12,531 nucleotides of DNA from Propionibacteriaceae bacterium (lineage in GTDB: Bacteria; Actinomycetota; Actinomycetes; Propionibacteriales; Propionibacteriaceae), in assembly GCA_030544185.1 (NCBI GenBank), contig JAUNRO010000004.1:1-12531 (forward strand), written 5' to 3'. The position numbers and the translations under genes were made by a program. Positions 6,909 to 12,531 of this stretch are shown one piece after another. Position 1 is the first letter of the stretch. Each line of letters begins with the position of its first letter. The notes under the pieces are model-generated. The model searched no databases and was not told the origin of the DNA. It saw only the letters and a list, made by a program, of their open reading frames with translations.

Positions 6909-8416
6909 GGCGCAGCCCCCCAGCTGCCGGTGAACGGATCCAGTTCGGCCAGCAGGCGGGGGTCGGGGCGGAAGCCCGCCGGGTCGAGGCCGTTCGGCTC
7001 GGCGAGATAGGTCAGGTGGGTGACCGGCCGGTCGTTCTCGATGCCGCCGGTGAGCTGGCGGATCTCGGCGACGAAGCGGCGCCGCGCACCGCCCCGCCAG
7101 GACTCGTCGACGAGCGAGACGTGGATCAGGAGGTCGATGTTGTGGGCGATCTGGCGATAGGCTTCGTCGACCGACAGCGTCCCGTCCTGCGCGACCCGCG
7201 AGGCCAGCCGGTCCATCGTGGAGGCCGCGGAGTGGGAGTGCGTCGTGGACAGTGAGCCCGCGCCGGTCTGCATCGCCATGAACATCGCTGCGGCCTCGGA
7301 TCCGCGCACCTCACCGACGACGAGCCGGGTCAGGTTCTGCCGCAACGCCTCCGGAATGAGGTCGGCCACCGTGTATTCCCCGATCGGCCGCCCGTCCTGC
7401 CGCTCGCCAAGGCCGATCTTCGCCTGGAGGGCGACGATGTTGCGGCGGTTGGGCTGGAGATGGGTGAGCAGCTCGTAGTCGGTCTCGATCGTCCCGAACC
7501 GCTCGTTGTCGGGAATGGCCGCGATCAGGGCCCGCAGCAGGGTTGTCTTGCCGGCGCCCTGGTCGCCGGAGATCACCATCGACTTCCGCGCGCGGATGGC
7601 GGCGTGGAGGAAACGGCCCACGTCCTCGGGCATCATCTCGGTCGCGACCAGGTCGGCCAGCGTGATGTCGACCAGCGTGTGCTGCCGGATCGTGATCGAC
7701 GGCCGGTAGGACAGGCCGAAGCCGATCGCGTGCAGTCGGAAGCGGTCGCCGAGGGCGAGGGTCATCGTCGGGTGGGCGTCGTCGAACGGCCGGCTGGGCC
7801 GTGCCTGCTCGCCGAGGAAGCGCACCGCCTCCACGAGTTCCTCGTCGGAGTCGGCCACCGGCCGGTGGGGGTGCCGGCTGCCGTCGTTGTGCTGCACCAC
7901 AACCGAGTCCCACCCGTGGATCTCGATGTTCTCCACGTCCGGCAACTCGAAGAGTGGCTGCAGCCGGCCATAGCCGAAGATCGCGTTCTCGACCGCCTGG
8001 GCGTACGCCTCCTCGTGGTCGATCGACCAGAGCTCGGCACCCTGGTCGTTGAGCTGCTCGGCGTGGGAGCGGACGATCCGCCGGATGACCGCCCGGCCCA
8101 TCAGCCGGCGGTCGGTGTCCGTCAGCGGGCGGGTCTCGGCGCGCGCCTGCTCGGACCGCTCGGTGATCTCGGTGCTGGCCTGGCGCCGCAGGGTCACCAC
8201 CAGGGGCCAGTCCAGGGACTCGACGAGGGGCGCGGCGATGGACCGCGCACGACCCGCCGCGTACTCCTCCGGAGAGAACACCGTCAGCTCATCCGCCCAC
8301 TCCGATCGGGTGGCTGCCGGCGCGCGTGGTGTCTCGGCGAAGCGGTCGGCCACGGGCCCGTCGAACAGCGCGACGCTGCTGAGCGGGGTGGGGGTCGGGT
8401 CGCTCCGGCGGTTCAT
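6905..8416 (-). CDS. tadA: TadA/CpaF-type pilus assembly ATPase
   Basis: A 503-residue secretion ATPase of the GspE/VirB11 superfamily, the motor of the Tad system. The N-terminal region (about 100-210) is the CpaF-type domain with GYGRLQPLFELPDVENIEIHG. The nucleotide-binding domain has a Walker A motif GDQGAGKT at 284-291, an Asp-box-like acidic stretch (ETDYELL, 311-317), a Walker B-like RLVVGEVRG at 364-372 with Glu369 as the probable catalytic residue, and a His box THSHSAAST at 392-400. All key motifs look intact. The first 90 or so residues are poorly conserved, include a Pro-rich stretch, and could be a lineage-specific extension. The ATG at 8416 has GGAGGA four bases upstream on the minus strand and overlaps the cpaE stop as ATGA. 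It acts as a cytoplasmic hexamer on the TadB/TadC platform. Confidence 0.95.
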   Translation of the reverse strand: MNRRSDPTPTPLSSVALFDGPVADRFAETPRAPAATRSEWADELTVFSPEEYAAGRARSIAAPLVESLDWPLVVTLRRQASTEITERSEQARAETRPLTDTDRRLMGRAVIRRIVRSHAEQLNDQGAELWSIDHEEAYAQAVENAIFGYGRLQPLFELPDVENIEIHGWDSVVVQHNDGSRHPHRPVADSDEELVEAVRFLGEQARPSRPFDDAHPTMTLALGDRFRLHAIGFGLSYRPSITIRQHTLVDITLADLVATEMMPEDVGRFLHAAIRARKSMVISGDQGAGKTTLLRALIAAIPDNERFGTIETDYELLTHLQPNRRNIVALQAKIGLGERQDGRPIGEYTVADLIPEALRQNLTRLVVGEVRGSEAAAMFMAMQTGAGSLSTTHSHSAASTMDRLASRVAQDGTLSVDEAYRQIAHNIDLLIHVSLVDESWRGGARRRFVAEIRQLTGGIENDRPVTHLTYLAEPNGLDPAGFRPDPRLLAELDPFTGSWGAAP

Positions 8417-9222
8417 CGCTTCCTCCAGGTGCCGGTGGTGTCCGGCCGGCCGAGCGCCAACTCGGGCCGTTCGATCCGGTTGCGGATCGCGACTGCCGCG
8501 GCGCGGACGCTGCGCACGAGCGGGCCGTGATCGAAGCCCCGGCCCGCGGGGAATCCGTCGGACCAGACGCGCGCCGCCCGCTGCTGGTGCGCGATCGAGG
8601 CCCAGACCGGCGTCGCGAACTGGCGGCTGATCTCCTTCGCGCCATAGGGCTTGCCCTCCCCCACGAGCAGCAGGCCCAGCTGGGTGCCCGTCGCCAGTGA
8701 GTCGATGCGCTGCTGAAGATGCGGGAGATGGAGGCGTACGCCCGCGAGCGCGCGCAGGCTCGTCCGGGTCACGACCAGGACCGCGTCGGCCTGGGACACC
8801 AGCGGCGCGGGGAGGCCCTCACCGATCCGGCCCGCGTCGACGATCACGGTCTGACCGGTCTCGGCGAGGGCGGCGAGCGCCGCGACCAGGTCCGCCCAGA
8901 TCGGGCCGAACAGGGCGGGCGAGCCGGGATGGCTGAAGCCAGGCAGGAAGAGCCGGCGATGGTCCGGATCGGTGCCCAGGGGGATGCAGTGGTGCAGCAG
9001 TTCGTCGCTGATCAGGCGCCGTTCGCGGTGCACGCGAGCGAGCCCCGTGAGGCCACGGCCGCCCGCCCGCGCACCATTGAGATAACCGGCGAGCACGGCC
9101 TGGGTCGGCTGCCGGTCGGCATCGACGACCAAGGTGTCGCCCTGCCAGCAGCGGGCCAGACCGATCGCGGTCGTCGTGACGCCGGGCGACCCCGCGGCGG
9201 AGGCGAGCAGGATGATCGCCAT
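8413..9222 (-). CDS. CpaE/TadZ-like MinD/ParA-family protein
   Basis: A 269-residue protein of the ParA/MinD fold. The first strand and loop read MAIILLASAAGSPGVTTTAIGLA. The P-loop is GSPGVTTT (residues 11-18) instead of the deviant Walker A KGGxGKTT, so both signature lysines are missing. The switch regions remain (LVVDAD at 31-36, VIVDAGRIG at 126-134), and LVVTRTSLRAL resembles the later ParA strand. CpaE/TadZ proteins place Tad pili in the cell. Atypical Walker A motifs are known in that group, so it may bind nucleotide weakly or not hydrolyse it. I chose the ATG at 9222, which sits 6 bases after GGAGGG; a GTG at 9225 is possible but only 3 bases from that site. The gene overlaps the cpaB stop by 1 base. 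Its stop overlaps tadA as ATGA. Confidence 0.85.
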   Translation of the reverse strand: MAIILLASAAGSPGVTTTAIGLARCWQGDTLVVDADRQPTQAVLAGYLNGARAGGRGLTGLARVHRERRLISDELLHHCIPLGTDPDHRRLFLPGFSHPGSPALFGPIWADLVAALAALAETGQTVIVDAGRIGEGLPAPLVSQADAVLVVTRTSLRALAGVRLHLPHLQQRIDSLATGTQLGLLLVGEGKPYGAKEISRQFATPVWASIAHQQRAARVWSDGFPAGRGFDHGPLVRSVRAAAVAIRNRIERPELALGRPDTTGTWRKR

Positions 9223-9893
9223 CACTGGCCCTCCTTCACCAGCACGATCCGGTCGGTGGCCGCGAGCTCTGCGACGGCCGCGGCCTCGGCCGCGTCCACG
9301 CGCACGTCGAGGAGCCGCGCGACGCCGTCCGGACCGGTTTGCGGCGGAGTGAGCACGGTCCCGCGGAACGGCCGCGGTGGGCGGGCCGGGGCATCGGGTG
9401 CACCACGGGGATCATCGAGCCCGACCAGCAGGACCGGCGTTCCCGCCGGGAGCTGGTCCAGCGGGATCCGCCCCGGATCGAGCCGCAGGCCGAGCTGCAC
9501 ACCGCCCCCGTCCAGGGCCGCCTCGCCGACGCCGCCGGCCGGCACCAAGGCCCCCTCTGCCAGGTCGACCAAGGCCGTGCGGCCGGCGATCAGGTGGAGC
9601 TCGTCGCCGTCGATCCTGGACACGCCATCCAGCTGGCCGACCCGTGCGATCCGGACGTCGGCGGTTTCGACGACCTCACCGCGCGCCACGCTGCGAGTCA
9701 TCACCAGGACCTCGGTGGACCCGGCTGCCTCCGCCCACAGGACGGCGGCGCCCAGGCCGCCCAGGCAGATCGCCAGGACGCCGGCGGCGATCCATTTCGG
9801 TTGCCGCCGGACACGCACCTGGCCCCGCCCGGGATCGGTCTCCGGGCGCAGCTCTCGCTGGGCTGCACCCACGCGGATTTCAGTGGCCGTCAT
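9222..9893 (-). CDS. CpaB-like SAF domain membrane protein
   Basis: A 223-residue protein at the head of the Tad operon. It has a basic N-terminus (RVRRQPK), one membrane segment at about 34-54, and then a SAF domain at about 59-122 (STEVLVMTRSVARGEVVETADVRIARV... GRTALVDLAEGALV) with the rest of the chain outside the membrane. In Tad systems CpaB/RcpC carries SAF domains and supports pilus assembly or modification at the cell surface. In Gram-positives, which lack the secretin, its role is not well defined. A Pro-rich stretch (about 150-166) precedes the final part. The frame is open far upstream into hemG antisense, but the ATG at 9893 is preferred. It has GGAG five bases upstream, gives a sensible N-terminus, and leaves a proper divergent intergenic region. 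A motif shared with flp lies about 74 bp upstream. Confidence 0.85.
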   Translation of the reverse strand: MTATEIRVGAAQRELRPETDPGRGQVRVRRQPKWIAAGVLAICLGGLGAAVLWAEAAGSTEVLVMTRSVARGEVVETADVRIARVGQLDGVSRIDGDELHLIAGRTALVDLAEGALVPAGGVGEAALDGGGVQLGLRLDPGRIPLDQLPAGTPVLLVGLDDPRGAPDAPARPPRPFRGTVLTPPQTGPDGVARLLDVRVDAAEAAAVAELAATDRIVLVKEGQ

Positions 9894-9930
9894 GATCGCT
9901 CCGTGGTCGTCTGTCGTCTCTTGCGCACGC

Positions 9931-9941
9931 CTTGAGTCAAG
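9931..9941. promoter_or_regulatory. 11-bp inverted repeat, possible operator
   Basis: CTTGA-G-TCAAG is a perfect 5-bp dyad around one central base, 38 bp upstream of the cpaB ATG. Read on the minus strand it contains TTGACT, a fair -35 hexamer, but no good -10 lies 16-18 bp beyond it. It could be an operator for a dimeric regulator of the Tad operon. This rests on symmetry and position only. Confidence 0.3.
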
Positions 9942-9965
9942 CCGTCCGCGCGGGGCTCTGGGACG

Positions 9966-9977
9966 GTTATCCACAGG
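9966..9977. promoter_or_regulatory. DnaA-box-like motif upstream of cpaB
   Basis: GTTATCCACAGG, an exact 12-bp copy of the motif upstream of flp, is again preceded by GGGACG. Its near edge is about 74 bp upstream of the cpaB ATG, against 64 bp for flp. The difference of about 10 bp would keep both copies on the same face of the helix relative to their genes. It contains the DnaA-box consensus TTATCCACA. I infer a shared control element for the two transcription units of the Tad locus. Confidence 0.55.
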
Positions 9978-10046
9978 AGTGGGCCGGTAAGCTTCCTCGA
10001 ACTTTCGCAGAGCTGACCAACCAGATGATGAATTGGACGAACGAGA

Positions 10047-10075
10047 CGGAAGCTTCCGGATGCCACGCCGGCATC
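10047..10075. repeat. 12-bp palindrome followed by a small stem-loop
   Basis: CGGAAGCTTCCG (10047-10058) is a perfect 12-bp palindrome. It is directly followed by GATGCC-ACGCC-GGCATC (10059-10075), a 6-bp stem with a 5-base loop. Both lie centrally between cpaB and hemG. A binding site for a dimeric protein or a structured 5' leader of hemG is possible. No T-run follows, so a terminator is unlikely. Confidence 0.4.
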
Positions 10076-10130
10076 GGGGCGCCTCGAGCGGTTGCGGCGG
10101 GTGTGCCGTGGCCGGTGCGCTCCCTGTCGT

Positions 10131-10190
10131 CGTCGGCGCCCCCCGTGCTTCGTCGACGCCCCTTGTCCTTCGCCGGTGCCCCCGGTGCAC
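10131..10190. repeat. Three degenerate 20-bp tandem repeats
   Basis: Positions 10131-10150, 10151-10170 and 10171-10190 are three consecutive 20-bp units of the form CGyCGryGCCCCyyGTGCTT. Units 1 and 2 match at 16 of 20 positions, and units 1 and 3 at 15 of 20. They lie about 80 bp upstream of hemG in non-coding DNA. Regular spacing of just under two helical turns is typical of iterated protein-binding sites, but no known site is recognised. Confidence 0.5.
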
Positions 10191-10199
10191 GGGGGGCGC
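10136..10199. repeat. Perfect 13-bp inverted repeat with 38-nt loop
   Basis: GCGCCCCCCGTGC (10136-10148) and GCACGGGGGGCGC (10187-10199) are exact reverse complements separated by 38 bases. The arms are almost pure G/C, so RNA from either strand would fold into a very stable hairpin. No U-run follows on either strand, so it is not a classical rho-independent terminator. It sits 73 bp upstream of the hemG start and may act as a leader structure or attenuator. It overlaps the tandem 20-bp units and may have arisen from them. Confidence 0.6.
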
Positions 10200-10271
10200 A
10201 ATCAAGCGAAATGGGGCGGGCATGAACTCACGGGGGCAGAGACGGGCGACGGGGGCGTACGCTCGGTGCCC

Positions 10272-11669
10272 GTGACGAACTTTGTCGTGGTGGGTGCTGG
10301 TTTGGCGGGCTTGGTAGCCGCGCGTGAGCTGTCGAAACAGGGCCACCAGGTCACCGTGTTGGAGGCGGCCGAGCGCGTCGGCGGACAGATCCACACGATC
10401 GAGTGGCACGGGCTCCCGGTCGATACGGGGGCGGAGGCGATGTTCCTCGGCGCACCACTGCTGCCCCGGCTCATCGACGAGGTCGGCCTCACCGATCAGC
10501 TCGTCCGGCCGACCCCGGGGACCTCCTGGCTGCGGACCAAGCGCGGCCTCACCAAGCTGCCCGAGGGGGTCGGGCCCACCGGGCCCACCAAACTCAAGCC
10601 GGTCCTGAAGTCCCGGCTGCTCTCCCCGTTCGCCCTGGCGCGCGCGGGGATGGAGCCCGTGCTGGCCAGGCGGAAGATCACCGGCGACATTTCCGTCGGG
10701 GACTTCGTGACGAGGCGGTTCGGGCGGGCGGTGACGGAGACGTTCGTGGACCCCCTGCTCGGCAACCTGCATGCCGGCGACATCGACCGGCTCAGCCTGG
10801 TCTCCACGGCGCCGCAGCTGCTGCCCGCCGCACGCGAGGGCCGCTCGCTCGTGTTCAAGAAGAAGTCGAGTGGGCCAGGTGCCCCGGGCGGACCCGGTGG
10901 ACCGGGGACGCCCGGTGGTTCAGGGGGACCCGGTGGCGCACCAGGCAGCCCTCCGCTCTCACCGTTCGCGTCGTTCCCGACCGGCATCCAGACCCTCACC
11001 GACGCCATCGCCCAGGATTTGACGATCCAGACCAACGCGTCGGTGCGCGCCCTCCGGCGGACTTCCGAGGGTTGGGACATCACCACCGATAGCGACACCT
11101 TCACCGCCGAGCGGCTGGTCCTCGCGGTCCCGGCCCAGGTGGCCGCCGCGCTTCTCGAACCGACCGTGCCCGGGATCACCGAGGACCTCACCGCGGGCCG
11201 GACCGCGGACGTCGCGACGATCCTGCTCGCCTATCCCAAGGCCGCCGGGGAGACCCCCGCGCTGCGCGACGGCAATGGGATCCTGCTGCGCTCGAGCGCC
11301 GGCCGGCTGCTCAAGGCCTCGACGTTCCTGTCCCGCAAGTGGACCCATCTGCGCAGCGATGACGTCTTCCTCGTTCGCGCCTCGGCCGGCCGTGCCGGCG
11401 TCGACGCGCTGTCGCTCGTCGACGACACCAACTTGGTGAAGAGGGTCCACCGTGAGCTCGCCGAACTCACCGACCTCGACCATCGGCCCCTTGACTCGCT
11501 CGTCGCGCGCTGGCCCGGGTCCTATCCACAGCTCGAAGTCGGCCACGCGGTGCGGATGGCGAAAATTCGCGACACCCTCAGCGCGCATCCGGTGCAACTA
11601 GTCGGCGGCCCTTATGACGGGCTGGGGATGCCGTCGGTGGTCAGGTCGGCGCTGGCAGTCGCGGGCTGA
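10272..11669 (+). CDS. hemG: HemG/HemY-type porphyrinogen oxidase
   Basis: A 465-residue FAD-dependent oxidase of the HemY/HemG (CgoX) family. The N-terminus carries the Rossmann motif VVVGAGLAGL (GxGxxG at 8-13), the ribose-binding acid Glu31 and ERVGGQ at 34-39. The C-terminal GGPYDGLGMPSVVRSA matches the final FAD-contact motif. The usual substrate in actinobacteria is coproporphyrinogen III, oxidised to coproporphyrin III with oxygen in the coproporphyrin-dependent haem route; protoporphyrinogen IX is the classical alternative. The enzyme is soluble or peripherally membrane bound. The start is uncertain. GTG at 10272 is chosen; an in-frame GTG at 10266 would add two residues (10 bases after GGGGG). 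The upstream frame stays open but reads as non-protein. It is odd in having a collagen-like insertion at residues 201-228. No other haem gene is adjacent except possibly the radical SAM gene downstream. Confidence 0.88.
   Translation: MTNFVVVGAGLAGLVAARELSKQGHQVTVLEAAERVGGQIHTIEWHGLPVDTGAEAMFLGAPLLPRLIDEVGLTDQLVRPTPGTSWLRTKRGLTKLPEGVGPTGPTKLKPVLKSRLLSPFALARAGMEPVLARRKITGDISVGDFVTRRFGRAVTETFVDPLLGNLHAGDIDRLSLVSTAPQLLPAAREGRSLVFKKKSSGPGAPGGPGGPGTPGGSGGPGGAPGSPPLSPFASFPTGIQTLTDAIAQDLTIQTNASVRALRRTSEGWDITTDSDTFTAERLVLAVPAQVAAALLEPTVPGITEDLTAGRTADVATILLAYPKAAGETPALRDGNGILLRSSAGRLLKASTFLSRKWTHLRSDDVFLVRASAGRAGVDALSLVDDTNLVKRVHRELAELTDLDHRPLDSLVARWPGSYPQLEVGHAVRMAKIRDTLSAHPVQLVGGPYDGLGMPSVVRSALAVAG
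10872..10955 (+). repeat. Collagen-like Gly-Pro insertion in HemG
   Basis: Residues 201-228 of HemG read as G-x-y triplets after an initial GP: GAP, GGP, GGP, GTP, GGS, GGP, GGA, then PGSPP. The DNA consists of GGTGGACCG/GGCGGACCC-like 9-base variants, so it probably grew by slippage or unequal exchange. It follows VFKKKSS and precedes FASFPTGIQTLTDAI, a position that I judge to be a surface loop in the family. The frame is intact on both sides. Confidence 0.75.
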
Positions 11670-11765
11670 CCCTCCGGCGCGCAGAAACCACGGCCACTCG
11701 CCGCGTCTCACCATTTGGCTAGGGAAAACGCGGGTGCGCCACAGCTGACCGTGGATTATGCGCGA

Positions 11766-12531
11766 TCAAACAGTCGCCGAGTCGTGGGCGGCGGTCCACC
11801 GCGGCGGGTCATAGGCGCAGAACGGTTCGGCGGCGAAGGGGTCGCCGGTCATGGCGTAAGCCCGGGCGCGGCTGCCGCCGCACATCCCTTTGAAGTTGCA
11901 GACCCCACACTTGCCGGTGATGTTGTCCCGATCGCGCAGGCGCTGGAACAGCTCGGAATGGCGATAGACGTCAACCAGGTCATCGGTGCGGACGTTGCCG
12001 GCCTTCAGTGGGAGGAACCCGCTGGGAAAAATATCGCCGGTATGGCTGATGAACATGAACCCGTCACCGTCGGTGACGTTGCGGGCGCGGCCGATCCCGT
12101 CAGATTCGCTGTGGTGCGCACCGGAGGTGAGCACATCGAGTTGGATCGGGCCGGCGTTCGGCATCACCGGCTGGGCGGCGTTCTCAGCGCGCTTGTGCTG
12201 CAGCACGACGCGGGAATACTGCGGGGCGGCCGTCGCCTTGATATCGAACGGCACCTGCGAGCTCAGGTCATAGAGCAGCTCGAAGACCTCCTCGAACTCC
12301 TCTGCGCTCGCCACGTCCTCGGGCTTGGCCCGGCCCATCGGGACGAGGAAGAACACCTCCCAGAACACGATGCCCACCTCGGTGAGCAGCTCGGCCATCG
12401 CCGCCATGTCATCGACGTTGTCGCGGCGCACCACCGTGTTCACCTGTGTCGACAGGCCAACCTCACGGGCCTCGCGCAGGATCCGCAGGCCATGAGCGAA
12501 TGAGCCGTCGACCCGCCGGAACGTGTCGTGG
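11766..12531 (-). CDS. Radical SAM/SPASM protein, N-terminus off window
   Basis: The gene enters from the right edge, and 254 residues of its C-terminal part are visible. The start and the radical SAM CxxxCxxC cluster lie outside the window. Visible core features are HDTFRRVDGSFAHGLRILREAREVGLSTQVNTVV and the barrel strand FWEVFFLVP. Then come HTGDIFPSGFLPLKAGN and the SPASM segment CGVCNFKGMCGGSRARAYA...FC, with cysteine codons at 11907-11909, 11898-11900, 11880-11882 and 11817-11819. One four-Cys auxiliary iron-sulfur cluster is therefore likely. The pattern resembles an AhbD/NirJ-related SPASM family (TIGR04053 by memory). The reaction is unknown. An alternative is a peptide-modifying SPASM enzyme, although no precursor peptide is visible here. 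It is convergent with hemG; the 96-bp gap holds no clear terminator. Confidence 0.88.
   Translation of the reverse strand, partial: HDTFRRVDGSFAHGLRILREAREVGLSTQVNTVVRRDNVDDMAAMAELLTEVGIVFWEVFFLVPMGRAKPEDVASAEEFEEVFELLYDLSSQVPFDIKATAAPQYSRVVLQHKRAENAAQPVMPNAGPIQLDVLTSGAHHSESDGIGRARNVTDGDGFMFISHTGDIFPSGFLPLKAGNVRTDDLVDVYRHSELFQRLRDRDNITGKCGVCNFKGMCGGSRARAYAMTGDPFAAEPFCAYDPPRWTAAHDSATV

Larger units (their letters stand above)
1301..9893 (-). other. Tad/Flp pilus operon (nine genes)
   Basis: Nine consecutive minus-strand genes run from cpaB at 9893 to the LysM-BTAD gene ending at 1301. Stop and start overlap as ATGA at tadA, tadB, tadC, the TadE-like gene and the LysM-BTAD gene. The cpaB/cpaE junction overlaps by 1-4 bases and flp/tadE is separated by only 3 bases. 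The single real gap, 76 bp between tadC and flp, could hold a second promoter or a processing site that lets pilin be made in excess. The order ATPase-TadB-TadC-Flp-TadE-TadE is typical of actinobacterial Tad loci. The window has no prepilin peptidase, secretin or TadD. No rho-independent terminator fits in the 18 bp beyond the last stop. Confidence 0.85.
9894..10271. other. Divergent intergenic region, cpaB and hemG
   Basis: This 378-bp stretch separates the divergent cpaB and hemG starts. I see no convincing gene in it. From left to right it holds an 11-bp inverted repeat (9931-9941), a DnaA-box-like motif (9966-9977), an AAGCTTCC direct repeat (9989-9996 and 10050-10057), a 12-bp palindrome (10047-10058), a 6-bp stem-loop (10059-10075), three degenerate 20-bp tandem units (10131-10190) and a perfect 13-bp inverted repeat (10136-10148 with 10187-10199). 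No -35/-10 pair of good quality stands out on either strand. The stretch about 9985-10055 is the least GC-rich part and is the likeliest place for promoters. Confidence 0.7.

Noticed and set aside
5910..8530. Long plus-strand frames at 5910-7010 and 7460-8530
   Set aside because: Antisense shadows of tadC, tadB and tadA, whose ATPase and T2SSF features are unambiguous.
5121..9975. A replication origin, because of TTATCCACA boxes
   Set aside because: Only two boxes almost 5 kb apart, with no AT-rich unwinding region, no box cluster and no dnaA or dnaN nearby.
8719..9990. A 423-codon plus-strand frame opposite cpaE and cpaB
   Set aside because: Ser/Arg/Pro-rich shadow without recognisable motifs. 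The opposite strand has a P-loop-like motif and a SAF domain.
10136..10199. A rho-independent terminator
   Set aside because: The stem is strong but the loop is 38 bases and no T-run follows on either strand. It also lies upstream of, not after, both genes.
9894..10772. Extension of the cpaB frame back to 10772
   Set aside because: It would run antisense through hemG and the intergenic repeats, and the residues look non-protein. The ATG at 9893 has a ribosome binding site.
11514..11535. A third copy of the TATCCACAG motif inside hemG
   Set aside because: Only a partial match (CCTATCCACAG), without the flanking GGGACG, and fully explained as coding sequence.
1..12531. tRNA, rRNA, CRISPR array, insertion sequence or attachment site
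   Set aside because: I saw no cloverleaf-like sequence, no regularly spaced direct repeat array, no transposase or integrase motifs and no target-site duplications.

Overview
This 12.5-kb window is GC-rich throughout (I estimate about 70%) and densely packed. It looks like the chromosome of a high-GC Gram-positive actinobacterium. The evidence is the codon bias, the single-membrane type of Tad/Flp pilus locus with no secretin, a LysM-BTAD regulator, and a HemY-type porphyrinogen oxidase. A Propionibacteriales-like host would fit, but I cannot fix the genus from sequence alone.

Layout. (1) Positions 2-1282, plus strand: the 3' part of an unrecognised protein that enters from the left edge. 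(2) Positions 1301-9893, minus strand: a nine-gene Tad (tight adherence/Flp pilus) operon. In transcription order it reads CpaB-like SAF protein, CpaE/TadZ-like ATPase, TadA/CpaF motor ATPase, TadB, TadC, a 76-bp gap, a small Flp-like pilin, TadE, a second TadE-like pseudopilin, and a large membrane protein with LysM, winged-helix and BTAD domains. Almost every junction overlaps by 1-4 bases, so translation is probably coupled. (3) Positions 9894-10271: a 378-bp divergent intergenic region rich in inverted and tandem repeats. (4) Positions 10272-11669, plus strand: a HemG/HemY-type FAD-dependent porphyrinogen oxidase with a collagen-like Gly-Pro insertion. (5) Positions 11766-12531, minus strand: the C-terminal part of a radical SAM/SPASM protein that runs off the right edge.

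How the parts may work together. CpaE, TadA, TadB and TadC form the inner-membrane assembly machine, and Flp, TadE and the TadE-like protein are the substrates it assembles. CpaB has a membrane anchor and an extracytoplasmic SAF domain. The last gene places a LysM domain outside the membrane and a DNA-binding BTAD module inside it, by hydropathy and the positive-inside rule. This suggests a one-protein link between the cell wall and gene expression in the pilus operon. The same 12-bp sequence GTTATCCACAGG lies 60-75 bp upstream of both the first gene (cpaB) and the first pilin gene (flp). It is the best candidate for a shared control site. No prepilin peptidase (TadV/CpaA) is present, so it must be encoded elsewhere.

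The most interesting points are the LysM-BTAD transmembrane regulator, the duplicated DnaA-box-like motif, the perfect 13-bp inverted repeat laid over three tandem 20-bp units upstream of hemG, the collagen-like loop in HemG, and the unusual leader of the Flp pilin.
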